Positions 27,847 to 36,082 of a stretch of 64,000 bases of DNA are shown one piece after another (the first letter of the stretch is position 1; the number at the start of each line of letters is the position of its first letter). The notes under the pieces were generated by a model. It had not been told where the DNA came from. It worked only from the letters and a program-made list of their open reading frames with translations, and ran no database searches. A program made the position numbers and the translations under genes. The DNA comes from Rhizobium sp. R635 (GTDB lineage: Bacteria > Pseudomonadota > Alphaproteobacteria > Rhizobiales > Rhizobiaceae). Location: contig NZ_LOKX01000004.1 in NCBI RefSeq assembly GCF_002211285.1, forward strand, positions 143,775 to 207,774. The letters run 5' to 3'.

Positions 27847-28758
27847 ATGAGAAACCTCACCAGACTACGTTCGCTCCAGGCGCTGGAGGCATCTGCACGG
27901 CACGGCAGCTTCGTCGGGGCGGCCACCGAACTCGACGTCACGCCGCCCGCCGTCGGCCAGCTTGTCCGCTCGCTGGAGGATTGGGTCGGATATCCATTGT
28001 TCAGGCGGAGCCGTTCCGGCACCGAGCGCCTGACGCCGGTCGACGAGGCGCGGGAGGCTCTCGAAGAGATTGCCCAAGGGCTCGATCTTCTCGAATCCGG
28101 CCTTCGCAAGCTCAGCGGCCGCAAGGCCCGTTCGGTCGTGGTGGTGACGGCGTCGCAGGCGCTCGTCGCCAACTGGCTTTTGTCCCGGCTCGAAGATTTT
28201 TCATCAGCCTATCCCGGTATCGACGTGCGGCTCGACGTTTCGGACCGGGTCATCGATCTCGCCCAGGGCGAGGCGGATATCGGCATCAGATGCGGCCTGG
28301 GCTCCTGGAAGGGCGTGCGGTCCACCTTTCTGATGGGCGAAGAGATCATCGCCGTCTGCCATAACAGGCTCTTGCCCGCCGATCGCGACGTAACGGCAGG
28401 ATGGATCGCGGAGCAGACGCTGATCCATGACGGAACAGCCCATCCCGGCGGGGATTTTCCAAGCTGGAGCGAATGGCTCGCCCGAGCCGGCGCCAACCAG
28501 GCGCCCGCCGATGGCGGCCTGAAGATCAATTCCACCGCCGCCGTCATTCACGCGGCGGTCGCGGCAAGAGGCGTGGCCCTCGTGCGAAAGGCGCTCGTGG
28601 CGCAGGAGTTGGAGAGTGGCCGGCTGGCGCATCTGCTGCCGGAGGTCCGATGGCCCGTCAAATGGGCCTATTACATCGTGGCTGCGCCCAAGGCGTTACG
28701 ACGGCACGAGGTCGGCGCGTTTCACGACTGGCTGGCGGGTCGCTCCTTGCAGCGATGA
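27847..28758 (+). CDS. LysR family transcriptional regulator (GcvA-like)
   Basis: This 303-aa protein has an N-terminal winged helix-turn-helix (LRSLQALEASARHGSFVGAATELDVTPPAVGQLVRSLED) and a periplasmic-binding-like effector domain. It resembles GcvA/AmpR-type regulators. It is divergent from the SDR-cupin-oxidase-MFS operon and is its likely regulator. ATG 27847 is chosen; a GTG nine bases upstream is also in frame. Confidence 0.92.
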   Translation: MRNLTRLRSLQALEASARHGSFVGAATELDVTPPAVGQLVRSLEDWVGYPLFRRSRSGTERLTPVDEAREALEEIAQGLDLLESGLRKLSGRKARSVVVVTASQALVANWLLSRLEDFSSAYPGIDVRLDVSDRVIDLAQGEADIGIRCGLGSWKGVRSTFLMGEEIIAVCHNRLLPADRDVTAGWIAEQTLIHDGTAHPGGDFPSWSEWLARAGANQAPADGGLKINSTAAVIHAAVAARGVALVRKALVAQELESGRLAHLLPEVRWPVKWAYYIVAAPKALRRHEVGAFHDWLAGRSLQR

Positions 28759-28767
28759 TCGCTGCCG

Positions 28768-29256
28768 CTATTCCAGCATGACGACGGCTTCGACTTCGAA
28801 GAGCATGGGGTCGATGGCGAGCTTGGGCACGGGAATCAGCGTCTGCGCCGGCAGTGCCTCGCCGAACATTTCCTTGACGTTCCTGGTCAGCACCTCGAGC
28901 TTGGACATATCGTGATCGACCACGAAGACCGTGAGCTTGGCGACCTGATCCGGCCTTGCGCCAAGCGCATCGAGGGCGGTGTGCAGATTTGCGTAGGCCT
29001 GTTTCACCTGGACGGCAAAATCAGGCGACAGGGCGCCGGTGCCGTCCTGGCCACCCTGTCCTGAGATGTACGCGAGCCGAGCTTCGCGCGGCACGATCAC
29101 CGCAGTGCTGTAGCCGTTCGGCGTCGGGTCGTAGAGCTTCTGCGGGTTGACGATGGTCAGCTTGAGATCCTTCTCGCTTGCTGTCGTCATGCTGGGAACC
29201 GCTGTCGTCATGATGATGAGGCCTCCGATGAGCAGATGCTGGATTGCGCGTGACAT
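28768..29256 (-). CDS. Exported RidA/YjgF family protein
   Basis: RidA proteins hydrolyse reactive enamine/imine intermediates. The C-terminal 130 residues match the family (YISGQGGQDGTG, QVKQAYANLHTALDALGA, KLTVFVVDHD). Unlike typical cytosolic RidA of about 128 aa, this 162-aa form starts with a hydrophobic segment and an AxA-like end (QHLLIGGLIIMTTAVPSM), suggesting export to the periplasm. The arginine normally near the C-terminal PxxxxEIE motif is not obvious (IDPMLFEVEAVVML). The gene is divergent from a TetR regulator. Confidence 0.85.
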   Translation of the reverse strand: MSRAIQHLLIGGLIIMTTAVPSMTTASEKDLKLTIVNPQKLYDPTPNGYSTAVIVPREARLAYISGQGGQDGTGALSPDFAVQVKQAYANLHTALDALGARPDQVAKLTVFVVDHDMSKLEVLTRNVKEMFGEALPAQTLIPVPKLAIDPMLFEVEAVVMLE

Positions 29257-29314
29257 GGTTTTTCTTGGCTCCGATGGGCGCGAAGGACTGACCTCGCGCC
29301 GGATGGTCGAATTA

Positions 29315-29358
29315 ACTCGTACGATGTACGATTGAATTGCATCGTACATCGTACGAGT
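29315..29358. promoter_or_regulatory. Large palindromic operator between RidA and TetR genes
   Basis: ACTCGTACGATGTACGAT (29315-29332) is repeated inverted without mismatch at 29341-29358 around the 8-nt spacer TGAATTGC. Each 18-bp arm itself contains the near-palindrome TCGTACGATGTACGA. The position between divergent genes, one encoding a TetR protein, makes it a strong operator candidate for two repressor dimers. Confidence 0.85.
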
Positions 29359-29427
29359 CAACTGTCGAGGATCGACATTCCCCACATTGTCCGCTTAAAT
29401 CGGCGCAGTGATCGGCAGGGAAAACGG

Positions 29428-30123
29428 ATGGCAGCCAAACGCAGCGGCGCGCAGAGCAAACGGTCTCCGGGGAAAACCGCGTCTGCGCGGCCCGCGCAGG
29501 AGCCGCGCAATGAACCGGCTCTGTCTCTGGAGCGGATCGTCGCGACCGCGGTGGAACTGCTGGACGCTCAAGGCGTCGACGGGTTGACGATGCGCCGGCT
29601 TGCCGATCGTCTCGGTTCGGGGGCGATGAGCCTCTATTGGCATGTCGACAACAAGGAGAAAGTCTTCGACCTGGCGCTCGACTCGGTGCTCGCATATCGC
29701 GGATCGCCCGAAACGGCCGCGTCCGAGGACTGGCGCGGGGAAGTCGTTCATATGCTTGAGGACTGGCGCGCCGGCATGCTGCGCCATCCCTGGTCGGCAT
29801 TGCTGCTGCCGCGCCGGGCGCTCGGCCCGAACATCCTCGCCCGGCTGGAACGGTTGAACAGGATTCTCTCCGGCGCCGGTGTCGCCGATGCGGATTTGAA
29901 CGCCGCGATATGGTCGCTTTGGAACTATGTGATGGGCGCTACCGTCACCCGGGCGAACTTCGATCTTTCGGAGGAGGACAGGGCCGCCGCGCAGCAGCGG
30001 CTTGCAGGCCTCAACGAACACTACCCGGCAATCGAACGCTCTCGTCTGCTGCTGGATAATGATTGGGACGGCGCTTTCCGCAAAGGCCTCGACTTCCTGC
30101 TCGATGGCCTTGCTCCGAGATAA
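29428..30123 (+). CDS. TetR/AcrR family transcriptional regulator
   Basis: This 231-aa repressor has a basic, disordered N-terminal tail of about 35 residues, a TetR helix-turn-helix (IVATAVELLDAQGVDGLTMRRLADRLGSGAMSLYWHVDNKEKV) and a TetR_C-type ligand domain with FDLALDSVL. It probably represses the divergent exported RidA gene and itself through the 44-bp palindrome upstream. ATG 29428 follows CAGGGAAAA. Confidence 0.92.
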   Translation: MAAKRSGAQSKRSPGKTASARPAQEPRNEPALSLERIVATAVELLDAQGVDGLTMRRLADRLGSGAMSLYWHVDNKEKVFDLALDSVLAYRGSPETAASEDWRGEVVHMLEDWRAGMLRHPWSALLLPRRALGPNILARLERLNRILSGAGVADADLNAAIWSLWNYVMGATVTRANFDLSEEDRAAAQQRLAGLNEHYPAIERSRLLLDNDWDGAFRKGLDFLLDGLAPR

Positions 30124-30245
30124 CAATTATCGGTGGCAACGAACACAAAGGCTTAGTAACCTGACCCTCGCTGCAATCGGCCATATCGACCTCCATTCGA
30201 CCAGCTTCGGCCTTTGCAGCGATCTCGGCGCGGAGACGAGGAGCC

Positions 30246-31172
30246 ATGAGTGACACGCGGCGTAAGCTGACGACGATCTTCTGTGCTGACGTGCAGGATT
30301 ATACGCGGCTGATGGGAGCCGACGAGGAGGGGACGCTCGCGACGCTGAAGCGCTGCCGGGAAGCGATGGGGCACCTGATCGAAAGCCATGGCGGCCGCGT
30401 CGTCAACACCTGGGGCGACGGGCTGATCGCGGAGTTTCCGAGCGTGGTCGAGGCGGTGCGCGCGGCCGTCGATACCCAGAACGAACTTGCCGGCTTCAAT
30501 GCCCGCCGCCCGAGCGACGGGCGCATGCTCTTCCGCATCGGCATCAATCTCGGCGACGTGATCGTCGAAGGCGACGACATCTATGGCGACGGCGTCAATA
30601 TCGCCGCGCGGCTGCAGACATCGGCTTCGCCGGGCGGCATCGTCATATCGAGCACCGTCTACGACCAGGTGCGCAACAAGGTGGCGGTCGGTTTCGAGTT
30701 TCTCGGGCCGCTGATGGTGAAGAATGTCGAAGAGGGCGTTCCGAGCTATGCGGTGAGAATCGGCGACGGAGGCGACGAGGCCCCGCCTGCCGAACGGCCC
30801 GCCGCCGAACGACCCGCCGCCGCCCGGCCGCAGCCGGCGGCGGCCGTCATGGCCGAGGCAAGGCCGGCACCCGGCGGACGGAGGTTGTTTGCCGTGCTCG
30901 GCGTCATCGCCGTCGTGATGATCGTCATCAATCTGCTGTCGTGGCAGGGCGTTTTCTGGGCGCGGTTTCCCGTGCTGGCGCTCGCCGTCGTGGCGGCGCT
31001 TGCCTGGAATCGCGGCCAGACCTGGTTCGACCGCAAGTTCGCCGCGCTCGCGATCGTCGCGCTCGGCATCATCGGCATCAACCTCTTCACCTGGAGCGGG
31101 ACCTTCTGGGCGGTGTGGCCGATACTGGGGATCGCAGCGATGATCGGCCTGCGGTGGTCAATGCGCCGATAG
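30246..31172 (+). CDS. Class III adenylate/guanylate cyclase with C-terminal membrane repeats
   Basis: The N-terminal half (about residues 5-170) is a class III nucleotide cyclase: metal Asp in TIFCADVQDYTRLMGAD, a second metal Asp in NTWGDGLIAEFPS, FRIGINLGDVIVEGDDIYGDGVNIAARLQ, and GGIVISSTVYDQV. A Pro/Ala/Arg-rich linker leads to two tandem hydrophobic hairpins (GRRLFAVLGVIAVVMIVINLLSWQGVFWARFPVLALA and KFAALAIVALGIIGINLFTWSGTFWAVWPILGIA). These look like a duplicated 2TM module. The catalytic domain is cytosolic and anchored at its C-terminus, which is unusual because sensors are normally N-terminal. Confidence 0.9.
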   Translation: MSDTRRKLTTIFCADVQDYTRLMGADEEGTLATLKRCREAMGHLIESHGGRVVNTWGDGLIAEFPSVVEAVRAAVDTQNELAGFNARRPSDGRMLFRIGINLGDVIVEGDDIYGDGVNIAARLQTSASPGGIVISSTVYDQVRNKVAVGFEFLGPLMVKNVEEGVPSYAVRIGDGGDEAPPAERPAAERPAAARPQPAAAVMAEARPAPGGRRLFAVLGVIAVVMIVINLLSWQGVFWARFPVLALAVVAALAWNRGQTWFDRKFAALAIVALGIIGINLFTWSGTFWAVWPILGIAAMIGLRWSMRR

Positions 31173-31373
31173 ATTTCGCTCTTCACCGGTTTTGCTGGAT
31201 ATCCGGTCCCGATAACGACGTCGTGAAGACCTGTGCGAGGTTCGTTCAAGCAAAAGTGAGCGGCCGGATTATTTCCAATCTTTGCTGATATTACAAATCG
31301 GTAATGCCGGGTGCTTATGCTTGCCGTTAAGCTGCAAAAGCGCGATATTGTCGCACCAGCCGGGAATCTCGAT

Positions 31374-31394
31374 CCCTGGAGATTAGATCTCCGG
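31374..31394. promoter_or_regulatory. Dyad upstream of the RND efflux operon
   Basis: CCCTGGAGAT (31374-31383) and ATCTCCGGG (31387-31395) are inverted around TAG, with one bulged base. They lie about 70 nt before the adaptor gene. It may be a regulator site or leader hairpin; no efflux regulator gene is adjacent. Confidence 0.4.
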
Positions 31395-31461
31395 GATGCC
31401 GATCCCGCAGCGCCTCTTTCGACCGACCCTGGTCCAACCTCGAGTCCCTCCGGAGACGTGA

Positions 31462-32664
31462 ATGGCCTTTTGGAAGCAGTTTGTACTTTCGCTCATCGTC
31501 ATCATTGCCGGCTTTGCCGCGTGGGTTTTCCTTGCGCCCGGGGCCGGCGATACGATGCGTGACGCAGGCATTCCGGAGAGCATCGTTTCCAGGATCGCGC
31601 CGAAGGCCGAGGAGACTGCGGAGGCCGGCGCTTCCGCCGGAGCGCAGGGGCAGCAACGTGGCCAGGGCCAAGGGCAGAACCGTCGCGGCGGCGGGCGAAG
31701 CAACGCCATTCTCGTCGCGACGGAAGCCGTCGTCCAGGGCGTGGTCAACGACCGCCTGAATGCCATCGGCACGGGGGATGCGATCCGCTCGGTCGCGGTG
31801 ACGCCGCAGGCCACGGGAACGATCCGCGAAATCCTCATCAAGTCGGGCGACAGGGTGAAGGCCGGCCAGGTACTCGCCAAGCTCGACAGCGAGGAGCAGG
31901 TGATCGCCCGCGGCCAGGCCGACGTGGCGGTGAAGGCCGCCGTCGAGAAATCCAATCTCTACCACAACATCAAGTCCAGCGTGTCGCGCATGGACGTCTT
32001 CGATTCCGAGATCGCCGAGCAGGGCGCGCGGCTGCAATTGCAGGCCGCCGAGCTCAATCTCGCCCGGCGCAACATCACGGCGCCGATCGACGGCATCGTC
32101 GGGATCGTGCCGGTCAATATCGGCGACAACGTCACGACATCGACGCCGATCGTCACGCTGGACGACCGGTCGGAAATCCTCGTCGACTTCTGGGTGCCGG
32201 AGCGTTTTTCCAATACGGTTGCTGTCGGCCAGCCGGTGGAGGCGATGTCGGTGGCAAGGCCGGGGCAGTTGTTTTCGGGCGTGATCGAGGCGGTCGACAA
32301 CCGTATCGATGCGGCAAGCCGGACGCTGCGGCTGCGCGCCCGGATCGACAATTCTTCCGACGAGCTGCGCGCCGGCATGTCCTTCAGCGTCAGCATGAAA
32401 TTCCCCGGCGACAAATATCCGGCGGTCGATCCGCAGTCCGTGCAGTGGGATTCGCAAGGCTCCTTTGTCTGGCAGGTGAGCGACGACAAGTCGCATAAGG
32501 TGCGGGTGAGCATCGTCCAGCGCAATCCCGACTTCATTCTCGTCAAGGCCGACCTCAAGGACGGCGACAAGATCGTGACGCAGGGCCTGCAGCGCGTGCG
32601 TGAGGGCGGGGCGGTGCGTGTTTCCGCCGATGTCGCCGCGAGCGGGGAGGTCGCGACCCAATGA
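31462..32664 (+). CDS. RND efflux periplasmic adaptor (membrane fusion protein)
   Basis: This 400-aa adaptor links an inner-membrane RND pump to an outer-membrane channel. It has an N-terminal membrane anchor, a Gln/Gly/Arg-rich segment (about residues 60-80), a biotinyl-lipoyl hybrid (TPQATGTIREILIKSGDRVKAGQVLAKLD) with its partner half (RNITAPIDGIVGI), a very short hairpin, and the beta-barrel (EILVDFWVPERFSNTVAVGQPVEA). The stop overlaps the pump start (ATGA). Confidence 0.95.
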   Translation: MAFWKQFVLSLIVIIAGFAAWVFLAPGAGDTMRDAGIPESIVSRIAPKAEETAEAGASAGAQGQQRGQGQGQNRRGGGRSNAILVATEAVVQGVVNDRLNAIGTGDAIRSVAVTPQATGTIREILIKSGDRVKAGQVLAKLDSEEQVIARGQADVAVKAAVEKSNLYHNIKSSVSRMDVFDSEIAEQGARLQLQAAELNLARRNITAPIDGIVGIVPVNIGDNVTTSTPIVTLDDRSEILVDFWVPERFSNTVAVGQPVEAMSVARPGQLFSGVIEAVDNRIDAASRTLRLRARIDNSSDELRAGMSFSVSMKFPGDKYPAVDPQSVQWDSQGSFVWQVSDDKSHKVRVSIVQRNPDFILVKADLKDGDKIVTQGLQRVREGGAVRVSADVAASGEVATQ

Positions 32665-35600
32665 GCGTGACCGAGATGCCTCAGGACCGAGCGTCGGGCA
32701 AGCAGAGCTTCACCGCGCTTTTCGTTCGGCGGCCGATCCTGGCGCTGGTGTTCAACACGCTGATGGTCGTCGCCGGCCTCGCGGCTTATGTCGGCGTCGA
32801 GGTGCGGGAGCTGCCCGATGTCGACCGTCCCGTCGTGACCGTGCGCACCACCTTCGACGGCGCGTCGCCGCAGACGATCGACCAGGAACTGACCAAGGTG
32901 ATCGAAGGCGCGGTCGCGCGCGTCAGCGGCCTGAAATCGATCTCCTCGACCTCTTCCTTCGGCCAGAGCCGGGTGACGCTCGAATTCTCCGATGCGATCG
33001 ATCTCGCGGTCGCCGCCAACGACGTGCGCGATGCGATCGGCCGCATCACCCAGAACCTGCCCGACGAGGCGGATGCGCCGCAGATCGTCAAGGCGGATTC
33101 GGATTCCTCAGCGATCATGCGCCTTGCCGTCACCTCCACCAACCTCAACATGGACGACCTGACGCAGCTCGTCGAAAACGAGGTGATCGATCGGCTCGCC
33201 TCCGTCGACGGCGTCGCCGACGTCGAGGAATATGGCGACCAGGAAAAGGTCTTCCGCGTCGATGTCGACCAGGGCGCGCTCGCCAGCCGCGGGCTCACCA
33301 TCGGCGACCTGACCAAGGCGCTCGACAATGCCGCGCTCGACGTTCCGGCCGGCTCGCTGAAGAGCGCGACGCAGGATATCGTCGTGCGCGCCACCGCCAA
33401 CCTGCAGACGCCGGCGGATTTTTCCGATGTCATGCTGCAGGACCGCGTCCGGTTGGGAGACGTCGCGACCGTGACGCTCGGGCCCCGCGACGGCGATACG
33501 GCGCTGCGCTCCAACGGCAAGCCGGGCATCGGGCTCGGCATCATCCGCCAGGCGCAGTCGAATACGCTGAATATTTCGACCGGCATCAAGGCCGCCGTCG
33601 AGCAGCTGTCGAAGACGCTGCCCGAGGGAACGACGATCGCCATCACCAGCGACGACGCCGTCTTCATCCAGGGCGCGATCCATGAGGTGGTGCTGGCGCT
33701 GGTGCTTGCCGCCGTCATCGTCACCGCCGTCATCTATCTCTTCCTGCGCGACTGGCGTGCGACGCTGATCCCGGCGGTCAGCATGCCGGTGGCGCTGATC
33801 GGCACGCTGGCGGCGATCTACATGGTCGGCTTTTCGATCAACATCCTGACGCTGCTTGCGATCGTGCTCGCCACCGGTCTGGTCGTCGACGACGCGATCG
33901 TGGTGCTCGAAAACATCGTGCGCCGGCGCGCCGAAGGCATGGGGCCGCGCGCCGCCGCCGTGCTCGGCACGCGCGAGGTGTTCTTCGCCGTCATCGCCAC
34001 GACCGCGACGCTGGCGGCCGTCTTCATCCCGCTTTCTTTCCTGCCGGGGCAGGTCGGCGGCCTTTTCCGTGAATTCGGCTTCGTGCTGGCATTCTCGGTC
34101 GGGCTGTCTTCGATCGTGGCGCTGACTTTGTGCCCGATGCTTGCCTCGCGCATGCTGACGAAGCCGATGATCGAGGATCACGGCGCGCTCGGCCGCTTCG
34201 GCGGCGCGCTCGCCCGCCTCTACAAATGGGCGCTGCACGGTTGCCTCAACGCGCCCTTCGTCGTCATCCTGTTCTCGGTGATGTTTGCCGGTGCGGCGCT
34301 CATCGCCTTCTCGACGGTCAAGAGCGAGCTGACGCCGGAGGAGGACCGGTCGCTGGTGATGATGCGGCTGACGACGCCGCAGGGATCGAGCCTCGAATAT
34401 ACCCGCGACAAGATGCAGCTCGTCGAGGAATATCTGCAGCCGCTGGTCGACAGCGGCGACATCCGCAACGTCTTCTCGATCTCCGGCCAGGGCGGTTCCT
34501 TGAACAGCGGCTTCATGGTGCTGACGCTCGCCCCGTGGGGAGAGCGGCACCGGACGCAGGCCGAGATCGTCGGCGACATCAACCAGGCGGCGGCGAAGGT
34601 GCCGGCGCTGCGCGGCAACGCCATCTCCTCCAACAGCCTGCGCATCCGCGGCGCCGGCAGCGGCGTGCAGATGGCGCTTGTCGGCAACGACCACGAGGCG
34701 TTGACGGCAGCGGCCGCCAAGCTGGTGCAGGCGCTCGACGCCACCGGCCAATATGATACGCCGCGCCTGACCAACGAGCCCAGCCAGGCACAGGTATCGG
34801 TGGCGATCGACCGCGAGCGCGCCTCGGATCTCGGCATCGATATCACCGGGCTTTCCACGGCGATCCAGTCGCTGCTCGAAGGGCGCTCTGTGGTCGACGT
34901 CTTCGTCGACGGCGAATCCTATCCCGTGCTTCTGACCTCGACGACGCGGCCGATCGACGATCCCACGGATCTCGAAAACGTCTTCCTGAAGACCGGAGAC
35001 GGCAAGATCGTGCCGATGTCGGTCATCGCCTCGATGAAGGAAGGTTCGGTCGCCCCGCAGCTCAATCGCGAGCAGCAGCTCGCCTCCGTGGCGATCACCG
35101 CCGGCCTCCGGAACGGCATGTCGCTCGGCGATGCCGTCAAACAGGTGACGGAACTTGCCGAGCCGCTGCTGCCGCCCGGCGCGCGCCTGCTGCCGCTCGC
35201 GGAAGCAGCGACGCTGGAAGAGAATTCGAGCGGCATGGCGCTGACCTTCGGCTTCGCCATCGTCATCATCTTCCTCGTGCTCGCCGCCCAGTTCGAAAGC
35301 GTGCTCTCCTCGGTGATCATCATGTCGACGGTGCCGCTCGGGCTTGCCTGCGCCGTCTTCGCTTTGATCATCACCGGTTCCAGCCTCAACATCTACAGCC
35401 AGATCGGCCTGGTGCTGCTCGTCGGCGTCATGGCGAAGAACGGCATTCTGATCGTCGAATTCGCCAATCAGCTGCGCGACAGGGGCGAGGATGTGCGCTC
35501 CTCGATCGAGAAGGCCTGTGCGCTGCGCCTTCGCCCCGTGATGATGACGATGATCGCCACCATCCTCGGCGGCGTGCCGCTGGTCTTTGCCCATGGCGCG

Positions 35601-35816
35601 GGTGCGGAAGCGCGCGTGGCGCTCGGCTGGGTGATCGTCGGCGGCCTCGGTTTTGCGACGCTGGTGACGCTGTTCATCACGCCGGTCGCCTATCTCCTGC
35701 TTGCCCGCTTCGCCAAGCCGCATGCGCATGAGGAAGCGCGCCTGCACGAGGAGATGTCGGTCGCAACGAGGCCGCGCGCCGCCCCCGACGAGGAGCAGCT
35801 GCAGGCCGCCGAATAA
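32661..35816 (+). CDS. RND multidrug efflux permease (HAE1/AcrB type)
   Basis: This proton-driven inner-membrane pump has 1051 aa, the standard length for AcrB/MdtB-like proteins. It has twelve membrane helices, two large periplasmic loops, and the helix 4 motif ATGLVVDDAIVVLENIVRR with the paired aspartates of the proton relay. It also has the helix 10-11 repeat (LLVGVMAKNGILIVEFANQLRDRG). It opens with the family sequence FTALFVRRPILALVFNTLM. No outer-membrane TolC gene follows, so it probably uses a channel encoded elsewhere. Confidence 0.96.
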   Translation: MSVTEMPQDRASGKQSFTALFVRRPILALVFNTLMVVAGLAAYVGVEVRELPDVDRPVVTVRTTFDGASPQTIDQELTKVIEGAVARVSGLKSISSTSSFGQSRVTLEFSDAIDLAVAANDVRDAIGRITQNLPDEADAPQIVKADSDSSAIMRLAVTSTNLNMDDLTQLVENEVIDRLASVDGVADVEEYGDQEKVFRVDVDQGALASRGLTIGDLTKALDNAALDVPAGSLKSATQDIVVRATANLQTPADFSDVMLQDRVRLGDVATVTLGPRDGDTALRSNGKPGIGLGIIRQAQSNTLNISTGIKAAVEQLSKTLPEGTTIAITSDDAVFIQGAIHEVVLALVLAAVIVTAVIYLFLRDWRATLIPAVSMPVALIGTLAAIYMVGFSINILTLLAIVLATGLVVDDAIVVLENIVRRRAEGMGPRAAAVLGTREVFFAVIATTATLAAVFIPLSFLPGQVGGLFREFGFVLAFSVGLSSIVALTLCPMLASRMLTKPMIEDHGALGRFGGALARLYKWALHGCLNAPFVVILFSVMFAGAALIAFSTVKSELTPEEDRSLVMMRLTTPQGSSLEYTRDKMQLVEEYLQPLVDSGDIRNVFSISGQGGSLNSGFMVLTLAPWGERHRTQAEIVGDINQAAAKVPALRGNAISSNSLRIRGAGSGVQMALVGNDHEALTAAAAKLVQALDATGQYDTPRLTNEPSQAQVSVAIDRERASDLGIDITGLSTAIQSLLEGRSVVDVFVDGESYPVLLTSTTRPIDDPTDLENVFLKTGDGKIVPMSVIASMKEGSVAPQLNREQQLASVAITAGLRNGMSLGDAVKQVTELAEPLLPPGARLLPLAEAATLEENSSGMALTFGFAIVIIFLVLAAQFESVLSSVIIMSTVPLGLACAVFALIITGSSLNIYSQIGLVLLVGVMAKNGILIVEFANQLRDRGEDVRSSIEKACALRLRPVMMTMIATILGGVPLVFAHGAGAEARVALGWVIVGGLGFATLVTLFITPVAYLLLARFAKPHAHEEARLHEEMSVATRPRAAPDEEQLQAAE

Positions 35817-35837
35817 GCTTTCCATTCGAATTGAAGG

Positions 35838-35863
35838 CGCCGCCGGATCCCATCCGGCGGCGT
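35838..35863 (+). terminator. Terminator after the RND operon
   Basis: A perfect 11-bp stem CGCCGCCGGAT/ATCCGGCGGCG with a CCC loop starts 21 nt beyond the pump stop. The following T-run is weak (GTTCT), so termination efficiency is uncertain. Confidence 0.65.
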
Positions 35864-36082
35864 TCTCATGGTGTATGAAGTCTTGCGAAATAAGATAAAT
35901 TTCCTCTGAAGATTAGCCGTTTTTTAAGCATAAGCGGCAATGATCGTGACCAGGAACCGACTGGCCTTCTTCGTTTCTTGAAGGCAATGCGCTGGACGCC
36001 CAGCGACCCCGGACATGAGTGTCCGTGCGGAAGGTTCATTCCTGTTCTGTTGCGTTCTGTTGTGTTTTTGGAGTTTAGTTCC

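Noticed and set aside
30246..31172. The cyclase gene as partner of the TIR protein in a CBASS-like system
   Set aside because: It is a class III cyclase, not a CD-NTase, and is 24 kb away from the TIR gene with no shared regulation visible.
33108..35825. A 905-codon minus-strand frame opposite the RND pump
   Set aside because: It is a GC-driven shadow of the RND permease frame; it lacks domains and is dominated by Arg/His/Asp-rich sequence.
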